64,000 nucleotides of DNA from VAZQ01 sp963702695 (GTDB taxonomy: Bacteria > Pseudomonadota > Alphaproteobacteria > Rhizobiales > Xanthobacteraceae): assembly GCA_963702695.1 (NCBI GenBank), contig CAVPDS010000008.1, positions 1 to 64,000 of the forward strand, in the 5' to 3' direction. The translations under genes and the position numbers were made by a program. Below the pieces are notes generated by a model. The model ran no database searches and was not told where the DNA came from. It was given only the letters and a program-made list of their open reading frames with translations. Each line of letters opens with the position of its first letter. Within the stretch, counting starts at the first letter, position 1. Shown here piece after piece: positions 1 to 8,377 of the stretch.

Positions 1-527
1 TCCAGCAATGGCAATACTGCAATGAAGGCGCCAATCAAGCAAAATTCGCCAACTGGCCGTGGGCGCGCCTAAGGGCCGCAGACAAAAATTTACTTGGGTC
101 GCTAATAAATCTCGCTCGCCGGTAATAAAATAGGTGGAGCGCTCGACTATCTTTTTTCTTTGCTGATAGATTCAATGAAAGTTTGTTCTACGTCCCTAGC
201 GAAATGTTAGTATCGAACAAAAATTACGGCATCACAGAGCACGCCCTGCATTGACTGGCCTTGTTCTCGTCGTGATCGTATGTAGAAATACGATTGTTGG
301 AATTTATGCAATCGCTAGTGCGATCCCATTACCACATATTTGACTTCGACTAACTTCGACTAACCAAACCTAACTCGTCGCTTACGCGCAGAGAAATTGT
401 GCGCGCGGTTTTGGCCGCGCGAGCGATTGTCTTCGAAAATGGAAGCGCCGGTATCGGCCTGTGGTTCTGCAGGCCGATCGGTTGGAAAGGACGTGCAGGA
501 GTCATAAGCAAATAGAGGAGGACACAA
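1..527. other. AT-richer leader region without a supported gene
   Basis: No complete gene is visible. Positions 3-125 read as an open tail of about 40 codons ending in TAA, which could be the C-terminus of a gene starting before the window, but I cannot assign it. Positions 100-340 are clearly AT-richer than the rest of the window. A short direct repeat of ttcgactaac lies near 345-366. A 7-bp GC stem (402-408 with 415-421, loop of six) sits about 105 bases upstream of the protease gene and could be part of its leader. The promoter of the 528-2695 cluster should be in this stretch, but I see no box I trust. Confidence 0.4.
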
Positions 528-1619
528 ATGCCGCAAGACCTGGATACCAATCAACTGAATGCGTTGATACAAGCCGCGAATGGCGGTTGGTCTGCTGGCC
601 AGACCTCGGTCTCGGAGCTCCCAACCGACGAGCAGGTTCGCCGCTTGGGGTACAAGCCCGGCCCCGGCGAAGAATCACTAGAACAGCGAAACCAAGCATC
701 CGCCGCCAAGATCGGAGCTCTCAAGGCCGGCGTTGCCGCGGCGCCCGCAGCGTGGGATTGGCGTAATGTGAGCGGGCAGAATTTTGTCACGCCGATCCGG
801 GATCAAGGAGGTTGCGGGTCCTGCGTTTCGTTCGGGAGCACCGCGGCCGTTGAATCGAAGTTTCGCATCCAGCGTGGTAATCCGACGATGGATGTCAATC
901 TTGCTGAAGCTTCTTTGTTTTTTTGCATAGGACCGGCGACCGCTGCAAGCTGCAGCAACGGCTGGTACATGACCCCGGCGATGGACGGATACAAAAACAC
1001 CGGCGTGCCGGACGAAAGCTGTTTTCCCTATACCGATCATCAGCAGGCTTGCGGCCAGTGCACCGACTGGGCGAGCCGGGCCACCAAGATCACGGGGTGG
1101 CATACCGTCTCGTCGGCCGCCGACATGAAGACCTGGATCTCAACGCAAGGACCGCTCGCAAGCTGCTTCACGGTCTACAATGACTTCTTCTCGTACAAGA
1201 GCGGAATTTACAAGCACGTCTCAGGCGCCGTCGCCGGCGGCCATTGCATCTGCGTCGTCGGCTACAACGACGCCGGAGGATACTGGATCTGCAAGAACAG
1301 TTGGGGAACCGGCTGGGGCGAGTCCGGGTTCTTCTGCATCGCCTATGGCGAATGCGGCATCGATTCCACGATGTGGGCCGTCGAAGGCATTCTGGAATCC
1401 GGCTGGCTGAACAATACCAAGGTCATCGGGCTGTGGGCCATCGATCAGGATCGAAACGCCTGGGCCTATCTCAACGGAATTGGTTGGAGGCGAATCGCTT
1501 GGGATAACGACAACGTCTTCTCCGACCTGCTGCGGCTGGTCGCCGCCGCCAAGGAGGGCGCTCGCCCGGTCAATGTCTACCAGGATAACGGCGTGATCAA
1601 ACAGATCTACGTTCTGTGA
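528..1619 (+). CDS. C1A papain-family cysteine protease with extra C-terminal module
   Basis: A 363-residue papain-fold peptidase. Residues 1-75 look like a propeptide or linker; the mature domain begins near WDWRN (76-80). The active site is complete: oxyanion Gln93, nucleophile Cys99 in QGGCGSC, His239 in GGHCICVVGY and Asn257 in CKNSWGTGWGESG. The residue after Cys99 is Val where papain has Trp. There is no Sec signal peptide, so export, if any, would use another route; LNALIQAANGG (10-20) weakly recalls a double-glycine leader. Residues 293-363 form an added module of about 70 residues that recurs in the next gene. The ATG follows GGAGG at 516-520. It heads a same-strand cluster that also encodes a chagasin-type inhibitor, suggesting the inhibitor controls this enzyme (inference). 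The substrate is unknown. Confidence 0.88.
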   Translation: MPQDLDTNQLNALIQAANGGWSAGQTSVSELPTDEQVRRLGYKPGPGEESLEQRNQASAAKIGALKAGVAAAPAAWDWRNVSGQNFVTPIRDQGGCGSCVSFGSTAAVESKFRIQRGNPTMDVNLAEASLFFCIGPATAASCSNGWYMTPAMDGYKNTGVPDESCFPYTDHQQACGQCTDWASRATKITGWHTVSSAADMKTWISTQGPLASCFTVYNDFFSYKSGIYKHVSGAVAGGHCICVVGYNDAGGYWICKNSWGTGWGESGFFCIAYGECGIDSTMWAVEGILESGWLNNTKVIGLWAIDQDRNAWAYLNGIGWRRIAWDNDNVFSDLLRLVAAAKEGARPVNVYQDNGVIKQIYVL

Positions 1620-1635
1620 GAGAGGGAGAAGGACG

Positions 1636-2004
1636 ATGGCCGATACAAAACCGCAACAAGACATGTTGTCTGGAACTGCCATGACGGCCGGCAGCGGCAC
1701 CGCTGCCGCTGCCGCCGCGCCCACCGCCGAGCCTCCGGCCGCCGCAGATGCCGGTGGCGGCGCTGGCGCGGTCGGCGCTACAGTGTGGGTGAACAACAAG
1801 AAGATCAACGCTCTGTGGGTGATCAACGAAAACCGCAATTCGTGGGTCGGCGTTGCCGGCGTTGGCTGGGTGAAACTCGCCAACAACTCGGATAGCGCCA
1901 TCGTCGCGCTCACGATGCTCGGAGCCAATGCACGGCAGACGCAAGGGGCCGTGAACTATCGGCAGGAAGCCGATAACATGATCCATGAGATGTATGTCTG
2001 GTGA
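1636..2004 (+). CDS. Small protein sharing the protease's C-terminal module
   Basis: A 122-residue protein starting 16 bases after the protease stop, with a GAG-rich ribosome site just before the ATG. Residues 1-48 are low complexity, rich in Ala, Gly, Thr and Pro. Residues 50-122 align by eye with residues 293-363 of the protease: both show an NN-K-I-LW-I--RN-W pattern, a central GW, a helical-looking stretch, then VN-Y and an ending in YV plus one residue. No signal peptide or catalytic motif is visible. I do not recognise a named family. The shared module could mediate pairing of the two proteins, or binding to a common partner or surface. It is probably co-transcribed with the genes on both sides. 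Confidence 0.75.
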   Translation: MADTKPQQDMLSGTAMTAGSGTAAAAAAPTAEPPAAADAGGGAGAVGATVWVNNKKINALWVINENRNSWVGVAGVGWVKLANNSDSAIVALTMLGANARQTQGAVNYRQEADNMIHEMYVW

Positions 2005-2057
2005 TCGCCTCGACCGCGATCACGGCGATAGCGCTGCGCTCAACAGGGGAGGCCCAC

Positions 2058-2276
2058 ATGGCCGAGACCAGACCGCGTGACCTGACGGCGGCGGAATTGG
2101 AACTCGTACAGGCGCCGGCACGCGGCGGCAACGATAGCGTGCCGTTGGCGATCCCGCCCGGCACGCAAGTATCGATCGAGTTGCTGAACCCGGTGGCTGG
2201 CGTCGCTCCCGCGAGCGCGGCGCCAGCGGCTTCCCCACCCGACGCCGCGGCGTCGGGTGGGGTGGCTACCCCTTAA
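2058..2276 (+). CDS. Small Ala/Pro-rich peptide, possible leader-type precursor
   Basis: A 72-residue ORF; the ATG at 2058 is preceded by AGGGGAGG (2045-2052), which makes it a better start than the upstream GTG at 2001. The N-terminus (DLTAAELELVQAPARGGND) resembles the leader of peptides exported by double-glycine-cleaving ABC transporters, but the spacing between the ELxxV part and the GG is longer than usual. The C-terminal half is Ala/Pro/Ser rich and probably unstructured. It lies between the module protein and the inhibitor, on the same strand. I do not recognise the family; it could be an accessory peptide or substrate of the cluster. Confidence 0.6.
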   Translation: MAETRPRDLTAAELELVQAPARGGNDSVPLAIPPGTQVSIELLNPVAGVAPASAAPAASPPDAAASGGVATP

Positions 2277-2283
2277 CGACTGG

Positions 2284-2311
2284 TCCCGAAAGGTCTGCGC
2301 CCCTTTCGGGA
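2284..2311 (+). terminator. Hairpin between the peptide and inhibitor genes
   Basis: A perfect 10-bp stem, TCCCGAAAGG (2284-2293) with CCTTTCGGGA (2302-2311), and an 8-base loop, 7 bases after the stop of the 72-residue gene. No T-run follows, so it is not a classical Rho-independent terminator. It may be an attenuator or RNA-stability hairpin that sets inhibitor level relative to protease. It also resembles the TTTCGGGATCATGC repeat arm seen near 36620. Confidence 0.35.
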
Positions 2312-2374
2312 TCATGCTTGAAGAAACGTCCGGCCCCGCGACGGCACGAGGGCCATCGGTCGAGGAACATCGCC

Positions 2375-2695
2375 ATGGCGGAAATCCTGGTCGGAGAAGG
2401 TCACAACGGCGGCGCCATCTCGGCCAAGCCCGGTGACACGATTGTCATCCAATTGCCGGAGAACCCGACAACCGGATATCGCTGGAATGTAGCGGAAGCC
2501 GATGCCCGCCTGCTCCAGCCCCAGTCCGACAACTTCACGCCTGGCGGTGCAGGTCTTGGTGCTGCCGGGCTTCGCGTCTTGCGCTATCTGGCAAGAGGGC
2601 AGGGCGAGGGCTCGGTCACGCTCTACCTTGCGCGCCCGTGGGAGCCCAATGCGCCTCGTCTGCAATTCAGCATTCGCGTGAACGTCAATCCGTGA
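2375..2695 (+). CDS. Chagasin-family (I42) cysteine protease inhibitor
   Basis: A 106-residue inhibitor with the three loops that chagasins use to block papain-like enzymes: NPTTGYRW (about residues 27-34), a Gly-rich loop (PGGAGLGAAGLR, about 54-65) and RPW near residue 84. The start is the ATG at 2375, preceded by GAGGAAC; the longer frame from 2318 has no good ribosome site. There is no signal peptide, matching the absence of one on the protease. Family knowledge: these bind reversibly in the active-site cleft of C1A enzymes. Position next to a C1A protease makes that protease its obvious target and suggests self-protection or titration (inference). Confidence 0.9.
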   Translation: MAEILVGEGHNGGAISAKPGDTIVIQLPENPTTGYRWNVAEADARLLQPQSDNFTPGGAGLGAAGLRVLRYLARGQGEGSVTLYLARPWEPNAPRLQFSIRVNVNP

Positions 2696-2937
2696 ACGGC
2701 CGATCGGGAGCGCGAGCGCACACTCGCCATGGCGAAGCTTTCTCGGCAAGCGCGGCCTGTACGAGCGCAGCGAAATCTGAGCCTGAGGTCTCCGAGGGTT
2801 TCCATACGCACATTGAATAGGCGCCCCTGCCGCGATCGCTCACTTGCGGCGTGCACCCGCCTCGCGCAGCCGGCAATCAGCCGACTTGGCGGCAAGATCG
2901 GAAGCAACGACAATCGGAAGGTGTGCATCGGCTGAAC

Positions 2938-2976
2938 GCATGGGCGCGGCGCTTCGCGCCTGTGCCCATCCTACGC
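2938..2976. repeat. REP-like palindrome
   Basis: A GC-rich imperfect palindrome (TGGGCGCGGCGCTTCGCGCC...GCCCATCCTACG) of the same type as the elements near 28633 and 54660. It abuts and supplies the stop codon of the minus-strand gene 2971-3342. Confidence 0.5.
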
Positions 2977-3342
2977 TCCCAGCACTTGCCGCCTTCGCTC
3001 GCGCCGCCGATGGGCGAAATCCCGGATCGTCGCCTCCCATTCCGCGTAGCTGGAGAGGTCGGCCTCCTCCCTGAACTCCTCGAAGTCGAGGCCGTGGCTC
3101 TTCGCCTCGATCATGTCCTTCACACACTCACGCACCGCTTGCGGGACGAGCGGCGCATAATGCGCGAGGCACGTCCGCGGATCGCCGTGGCAGGCCTGCG
3201 CGCGCAGGCAGGTGCGGCGCTCGCACAGGCCCCAGATCGACAGCAGCGTACTCACCTTGCGCAGCGCCGGCGTATCGCGCCGCCCCTGCGGCGCGGGTGT
3301 CCTCGGTACGCGCAGCGCCGGGCCGGGATCGGTTTCGCTCAT
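2971..3342 (-). CDS. Conserved Cys-containing hypothetical protein
   Basis: A 123-residue protein; the ATG at 3342 follows GAAGGAG on the minus strand. A longer frame to 3906 exists but its N-terminal part is Arg/Pro-rich read-through of repeat DNA, so I reject it. The central part carries a Cys cluster, CERRTCLRAQACHGDPRTC, that could bind metal or form disulfides; the C-terminus is charged and helical. No signal peptide or membrane segment. I recall similar uncharacterised proteins in Bradyrhizobium relatives but cannot name a family. It stands alone, convergent with the protease cluster. Confidence 0.65.
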   Translation of the reverse strand: MSETDPGPALRVPRTPAPQGRRDTPALRKVSTLLSIWGLCERRTCLRAQACHGDPRTCLAHYAPLVPQAVRECVKDMIEAKSHGLDFEEFREEADLSSYAEWEATIRDFAHRRRERRRQVLGA

Positions 3343-4257
3343 GGCAAACTCCTTCGTTCTCGCGGCGCGTTGGCGCCCGAGTTTTGAACCGCTGCCCTCG
3401 CGTCCTTTTTCGTGCCGCCCATCGGAAAAATCCGACGTGCGGTACGCGAGGGGATGGAGCGCCGAGAGGCGCACCGTCCAAGCCGCACCGGCGAGGCGCG
3501 GCGCGCGCTGATCCGAGCGCGCTCGCCTCTCGGCGCTCCATCGCGGCATTTTTCGGAACCTCGGGCCGCGCTTCATCGGGCCGGCAGTCCGGCCGTCATC
3601 AGCGAGCTCCTCGCGCCCGGGCCGTAGTACCCGGGGGGCGGGGCCCCGAGGCCGCCCGGGAGCGAGGTTACGAGCCTCGCCCGCAGGGACCGCATCCCGC
3701 CCCGCCTCTGGCTCGTCTCCGGAGACGCCCCCGCGGCGAGCGGAACGGGGCAAATATGGATATATTCCTAGGTATGTCAAGGAATAAATGCGCAGCAATT
3801 TGGGCGCGCGTAGCCCGGATTGAGGGCAGTGAAATGTCTCGCTCAATTCACATTCTTGAAACGGCACGGGCCTCACAAGTCCATTTTGGCGGTGAGGCCC
3901 GAGCACAGCCGCCGGAATTCCTTGGTCGCTTGAACGCCAGAGATGGGGTCAAAGGTCGATGTCCACTCTCGCGGTCGCATGGTGCGGACAATGGTCCGCG
4001 AGAGGGGGCCGTCGGTCCGCCGCCGCCACTGTGCCGACACGCAGGTCGCTTGCCGCCGGAACGGGTTTAGAGTTTGCACGTTGACACGCTCAGTTCGCCG
4101 GACGCGCTGACCGTAGCTGCGTCAGAACGACCCCAAGGGAACGATCATCGGCATCGAAGCGCGTCTCCCGTTTCCGGGGACCATGGGCTGGACCAAGGGC
4201 TGGGTGCGCAATTAGTGTAGCCCTATCTGGCGGTACCGTCATGCCAGGAGGGTGAAT
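3343..4257. other. Gene-free, repeat-bearing intergenic region
   Basis: About 900 bases without a convincing gene. The GC-rich left part holds a 19-bp inverted repeat (3453-3542, listed separately). A 9-bp perfect inverted repeat, GGGCCTCAC (3868-3876) with GTGAGGCCC (3892-3900), and a CTCTCGCGG / CCGCGAGAG pair (around 3971-4005) follow. Positions 4117-4215 read as 32 codons ending in TAG (tail PGTMGWTKGWVRN), which looks like the C-terminal scrap of a protein I cannot identify. The frames spanning 3297-4070 are Arg/Pro-rich and not believable as genes. Confidence 0.45.
3453..3542. repeat. 19-bp perfect inverted repeat with 52-bp spacer
   Basis: The arm at 3453-3471 (GATGGAGCGCCGAGAGGCG) is exactly complementary to 3524-3542. 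The spacer contains a second nested pair around GCGCGC. Size and palindromy resemble a dispersed non-coding element or a MITE-like relic rather than a terminator. Confidence 0.6.
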
Positions 4258-5086
4258 ATGAAAAGATCGGCTATCTGCGTTGCCGCGTTGGGGGCGCTGT
4301 CAATTCTTGCTGCTGGAGCCTCGGCGCAAACAAAATCCGGCGTTGATAAACTCTACATTCTCAATTGCGGCGAAGGCGTTGCTGGCGACATTTCTCGCTG
4401 GTCTCCTGGCGTCAATGTCGGCAAGTCGATGGATTTCGCCGATAACTGTTACCTGATCCACCACACGCAGGGTTGGCTGCTTTGGGACACCGGCCTCGCT
4501 GACGCCATTGCCGCCATGCCCGACGGGCAAGCTCCGGCCGATCCGAGAGCCATACACTGGCGTCGGCCGAAGACGCTCGCCAGCCAACTTGATCAGCTTG
4601 GCGTCAAGCCAGCCGACATCAAATTCGTCGCTGTCTCGCATACTCACCCGGACCATATCGGTAATGTGGAGCTGTTCCCGCAGTCCATGCTGCTGGTGCA
4701 GAAGGCCGAATACGAGTGGCCGGGCCCGATCGGCGCCGCGCGCTTCAAGCCTGAGCATCCGGTTACCAAGCTCGAAGGCGATCATGACGTTTTCGGCGAC
4801 GGCAGCGTGACGATCATCGCAACGCCCGGCCACACGCCTGGCCACCAGTCACTGCTGGTGAAATTGCCGAAGACCGGCGCGCTGGTGCTCTCGGGCGATG
4901 CCGTCGCACTTTATGAGCAACTGGGAAAATCGCCGAGTGCCTTCGATCAACTTCGATAAGGACAAGACGCTGGCCTCGATGCAGCGCATCGCCGATGTGT
5001 TGGCGAAGGAGAAAGCACAACTCTGGATCAATCACGACAGGGCGCAGCGCGACACCCTGAAAATGGCGCCCGGCTACTACGATTGA
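4258..5086 (+). pseudogene. Exported metallo-beta-lactamase-fold hydrolase (lactonase-like), frameshifted
   Basis: A Sec signal peptide (residues 1-23, ending in ASA) precedes an MBL fold with the metal motif HTHPDH, then TPGHTPGH and SGDAV. Length and layout match exported N-acyl homoserine lactonase-like MBL proteins. The ATG at 4258 is 6 bases after AGGAGG; the GTG at 4252 overlaps that site. Near 4905 one extra base shifts the frame: as sequenced the protein stops at 4959, while the true C-terminus (NWENRRVPSINFDKDKT to APGYYD) continues in another frame to 5086. The last metal-ligand His (WINHD) is therefore lost. This is either a recent pseudogene or a base-calling error; the rest of the frame is clean. 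Confidence 0.8.
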
Positions 5087-5220
5087 GATTTATCCCTTCC
5101 GCACCGCCTGTACAGCAGGGTAAACCCACGGCAGTAAGAGCCGGTTCCGGAAATCTGCACAGGACGATAGGTGGAGTTTCTGCGTGACGGCGGGCACTCG
5201 CATGAAAACCGGGATCATCA

Positions 5221-8200
5221 TTACTCAGCGGCGACCGCGCGGATCTGATCGGTTTTGGTCGACGCATCTGGCTTCGCGCGGCGCAACCGATTTTGCAGCC
5301 GGTCGAGGTATAGATAAACAACCGGCGTGGTGTAGAGCGTGAGAAGCTGGCTCAGCGCCAGCCCGCCGACCATGGCGTAGCCGAGCGGCTGGCGCAGCTC
5401 CGAACCGGTGCCGCTGCCAATAGCGAGCGGCAGTCCGGCGAGCATCGCGGCCGCGGTGGTCATCAGGATCGGGCGGAAGCGCAGCAGGCAGGCTTCGCGA
5501 ATGGCGTCGAGCGGCGCGCATGTGGCGGTCGCGCTCGGCCGAGATCGCGAAATCGACGAGCATGATGCCATTCTTCTTGACGATGCCGATCAGCAGGATG
5601 ATCCCGATGATGCCGATCACCGAAAGGTCCATCCCGCCGGCTCGCAGCGCCAGCAGCGCGCCGACGCCGGCCGACGGCAGGGTCGAGAGGATCGTCAGCG
5701 GGTGGATGTAGCTCTCATAGAGAATGCCGAGGATGAGATAGACGACGATGAGCGCCGCGCCGATCAGCGCCGGCGTCGCTCGACAGCGAGGCCTGGAACG
5801 CCTGTGCGTCGCCCTGGAACGACGAGATGACCGACGCCGGCATGCCGAGATCGGCTGCGGCCTGCGTGATGGCGTCGACCGCCTGGCCGAGCGCGATGCC
5901 CGGACGCAGGTTGAAGGTCAGGGTGACCGACGGGAATTGCGCCTGGTGCGTCACCGACAGCGGTCCGACCTTGCCGGTGTCGATGTCGACCAGCGTCGAC
6001 AGCGGCACGACGCCGCCGGTCAGCGGCGATTTCACGTAGAGCCGGTCGAGCGATGTCAAGGGTCTTCTGCAGCTCGGGCAGGATTTCGAGGATGATCAAA
6101 TAGGTATTGAGCTGCGTGTAATACTGGCTGATCTGGCGCTGGCCGTAGGCGTCGTTGAGCGTGTCGTCGATCATCTGCGGCGTGATGCCGAAGCGCGCGG
6201 CCTGGTCGCGGTTGATGGTGACCTTGAGCTGCGGCGCGTTGGCCAGCAGATCGCTCGACGCGTCGGCGATCATGCGGCAAGCGTCCGCATCTTGTCGAGC
6301 ATCTTCTGCGACCATTCGACCAGCTTCGCCAACATTGGCGTCCTGCAGCGTGTACTGGAAGCTGCCGCGGGCGATGCGGCGCGCCGACATTGATGTCCTG
6401 CGCCGGCTGCAGGAACACGTTGGCGCCCTGGACCTGGGCGAATTGCGGCCGCAGCCGGTCGATGATCTGCGCGCGCCGTCGCTTTGCGCTGGTCGCGTGG
6501 TTTGAGCACGATGGTGAAGCCGCCCGGTATTGGGCGGATTGGGGCTGTCGGTTGTGCCGGTTTGCGAGCCCATGGCCTGCGACATCGGGATCGCGCAGGA
6601 TGATTTCGCCGAATTGCTGCTGCAGGCGCATCATCTCGTACGGCGATGTCGTCCTGCGCCGCCTCGGATACGCCCGGAGATCACGCCGGTATCCTGGATC
6701 GGGAAGAAGCCCTTTGGAATGTTGATCGCCATGTACGACGGTCAGCGCCATGCGTCGCGAAGAACACGCCCAGCGTGATCGCCTGATGGCGCAGCACGAT
6801 ATCGAGCGTGCGCCGGTAGCCCGACGATCAGGCCGTTGAAGCCGGCCTCGATAAACCGATAGATGCGGCCGTGCTCGCTGCGACTCGCTGTTTCATGAAG
6901 CGCGAGCACAGCATCGGCGCCAGCGTCAGCGACACGAGCGCACGAGACCGCGATCGCGGCAGTAACGGTCAGCGCGAATTCGCGAAACACCCGGCCGATG
7001 ATGCCGCCCATCAGCAGCAGCGGAATGAACACCGCGACCAGCGAGCAACTGATCGACAGCACGGTGAAGGCGATCTCGCGCGAGCCCTTGAGCGCCGCCT
7101 CGAACGGCGGCGTGCCGTGCTCGACGTGGCGGTAGATGTTCTCGACCACGACGATCGCGTCGTCGACCACGAATCCGACCGCGATGGTGAGCGCCATCAG
7201 CGAAATGTTGTCGAGACTGAAATTGAGCATGTACATCGCTGCAGACGCGCCGAGCAGCGCGAGCGGCACGGTGATGCTCGGAATGAACGTCGCCCAGAAA
7301 TTGCGCAGGAACAGAAGGACCACCATCACGACCAGGGCGATCGTCAGCACCAGCGTGAACTCGACGTCATGCACCGAGGCGCGGATGGTGACCGTGCGGT
7401 CGAGAATGGTATCGACCTCCATCGCCGGCGGGAATGTTGGCCGTGAGCCGCGGCAGTTGCTGCTTGATCTGCTCGACCGTGTCGATGACGTTGGCGCCGG
7501 GCTGCTTGTTCACACTCAAGAGGATGCCGGGCTTGTTGTTCGGATAGGCCGGCGACGTAGCGGCTCGGTCGCGGCCGTCACGGCCTGGCCGACGTCGCGC
7601 ACACGGATCGGCGCCGCCGTTGCGATAGGCCAGGATGACGTCGTTGAACTGCTCGGCGTCGGTGATCTGGTCGTTGGCGGCGATCGTGAAGCCTGTCTTG
7701 TCGGTGTAGATCGCGCCTTTGGCGGCGTTGCTGGACGCGGTGACGAGTGTGCCGCGAACCTCCTCGAGCGTCAGGCCGCTCGCGGCGAGCTTGGCCGGAT
7801 CGACCTGGATCGCGGATCGATGGCTTCTGGTCGCCGAAGATGCCGAGACCTGCGCGACGCCGGGCACCTGCGACAACTGCTGGATGAAGAAATTGTCGAG
7901 CGTAGTCGTGGACGGTGGTCAGCGGCAACGTGTCGGAGTGCGCCCACAACATGAGGATCGGCGAAGTCCGCCGGATTGACCTTGCGGTAGTTCGGCGGCT
8001 GCGTCATCGCCTGCGGCAGGAACTTGCTCGCGGCCGTGATCGCCGACTGCACGTCCTGCGCCGCCGAATCGATGTTGCGGTTGAGGTCGAACTGGATGAC
8101 GACATGGTCGAGACGCCGAGCGCGCTCACCGAGGTCAACTGGGTCACGCCCGGAATTTGGCCGAACTGGCGTTCCAGCGGGGCGGCGACCGAAGAGGCCA

Positions 8201-8377
8201 TGGTCTCCGCGCTCGCGCCCGACAGACCTGCTGTGACCTGAGATGGTCGGGAAGTCGACCTGCGGCAGGGGCGCGACGGGCAGGAACGGGAAAGCTGACG
8301 ATGCCGACGAAGGCCACCGCCGCCATCAGCAGCGAGGTGGCGACCGGCCGGCGGATGAAGGGTTCGGAGAGGTTCAT
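5221..8377 (-). pseudogene. RND efflux transporter (MdtB/MdtC-like), many frameshifts
   Basis: Translating piecewise on the minus strand recovers a full-length inner-membrane RND pump of roughly 1040 residues. It starts at MNLSEPFIRRPVATSLLMAA (8377), passes the TM4 stretch with the proton-relay motif VGFVVDDAIVVVENI, and ends with IVKKNGIMLVDFA and a C-terminal TM segment stopping at 5221. The reading frame changes at least eight times; near 8300 and 8240 single extra bases explain the shift. No pump can be made as sequenced. Its ATG overlaps the TGA of the adaptor gene upstream, a typical operon. Family knowledge: such pumps are trimeric proton antiporters for drugs or metals. True decay or poor local assembly are both possible. 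Confidence 0.85.

Noticed and set aside
2971..3906. 311-residue version of the Cys protein
   Set aside because: The added N-terminal part is Arg/Pro-rich translation of inverted-repeat DNA; the ATG at 3342 has a clear AGGAG site.
3297..4070. 257-codon plus-strand frame
   Set aside because: Arg/Pro-rich, crosses a palindrome, no recognisable domain.
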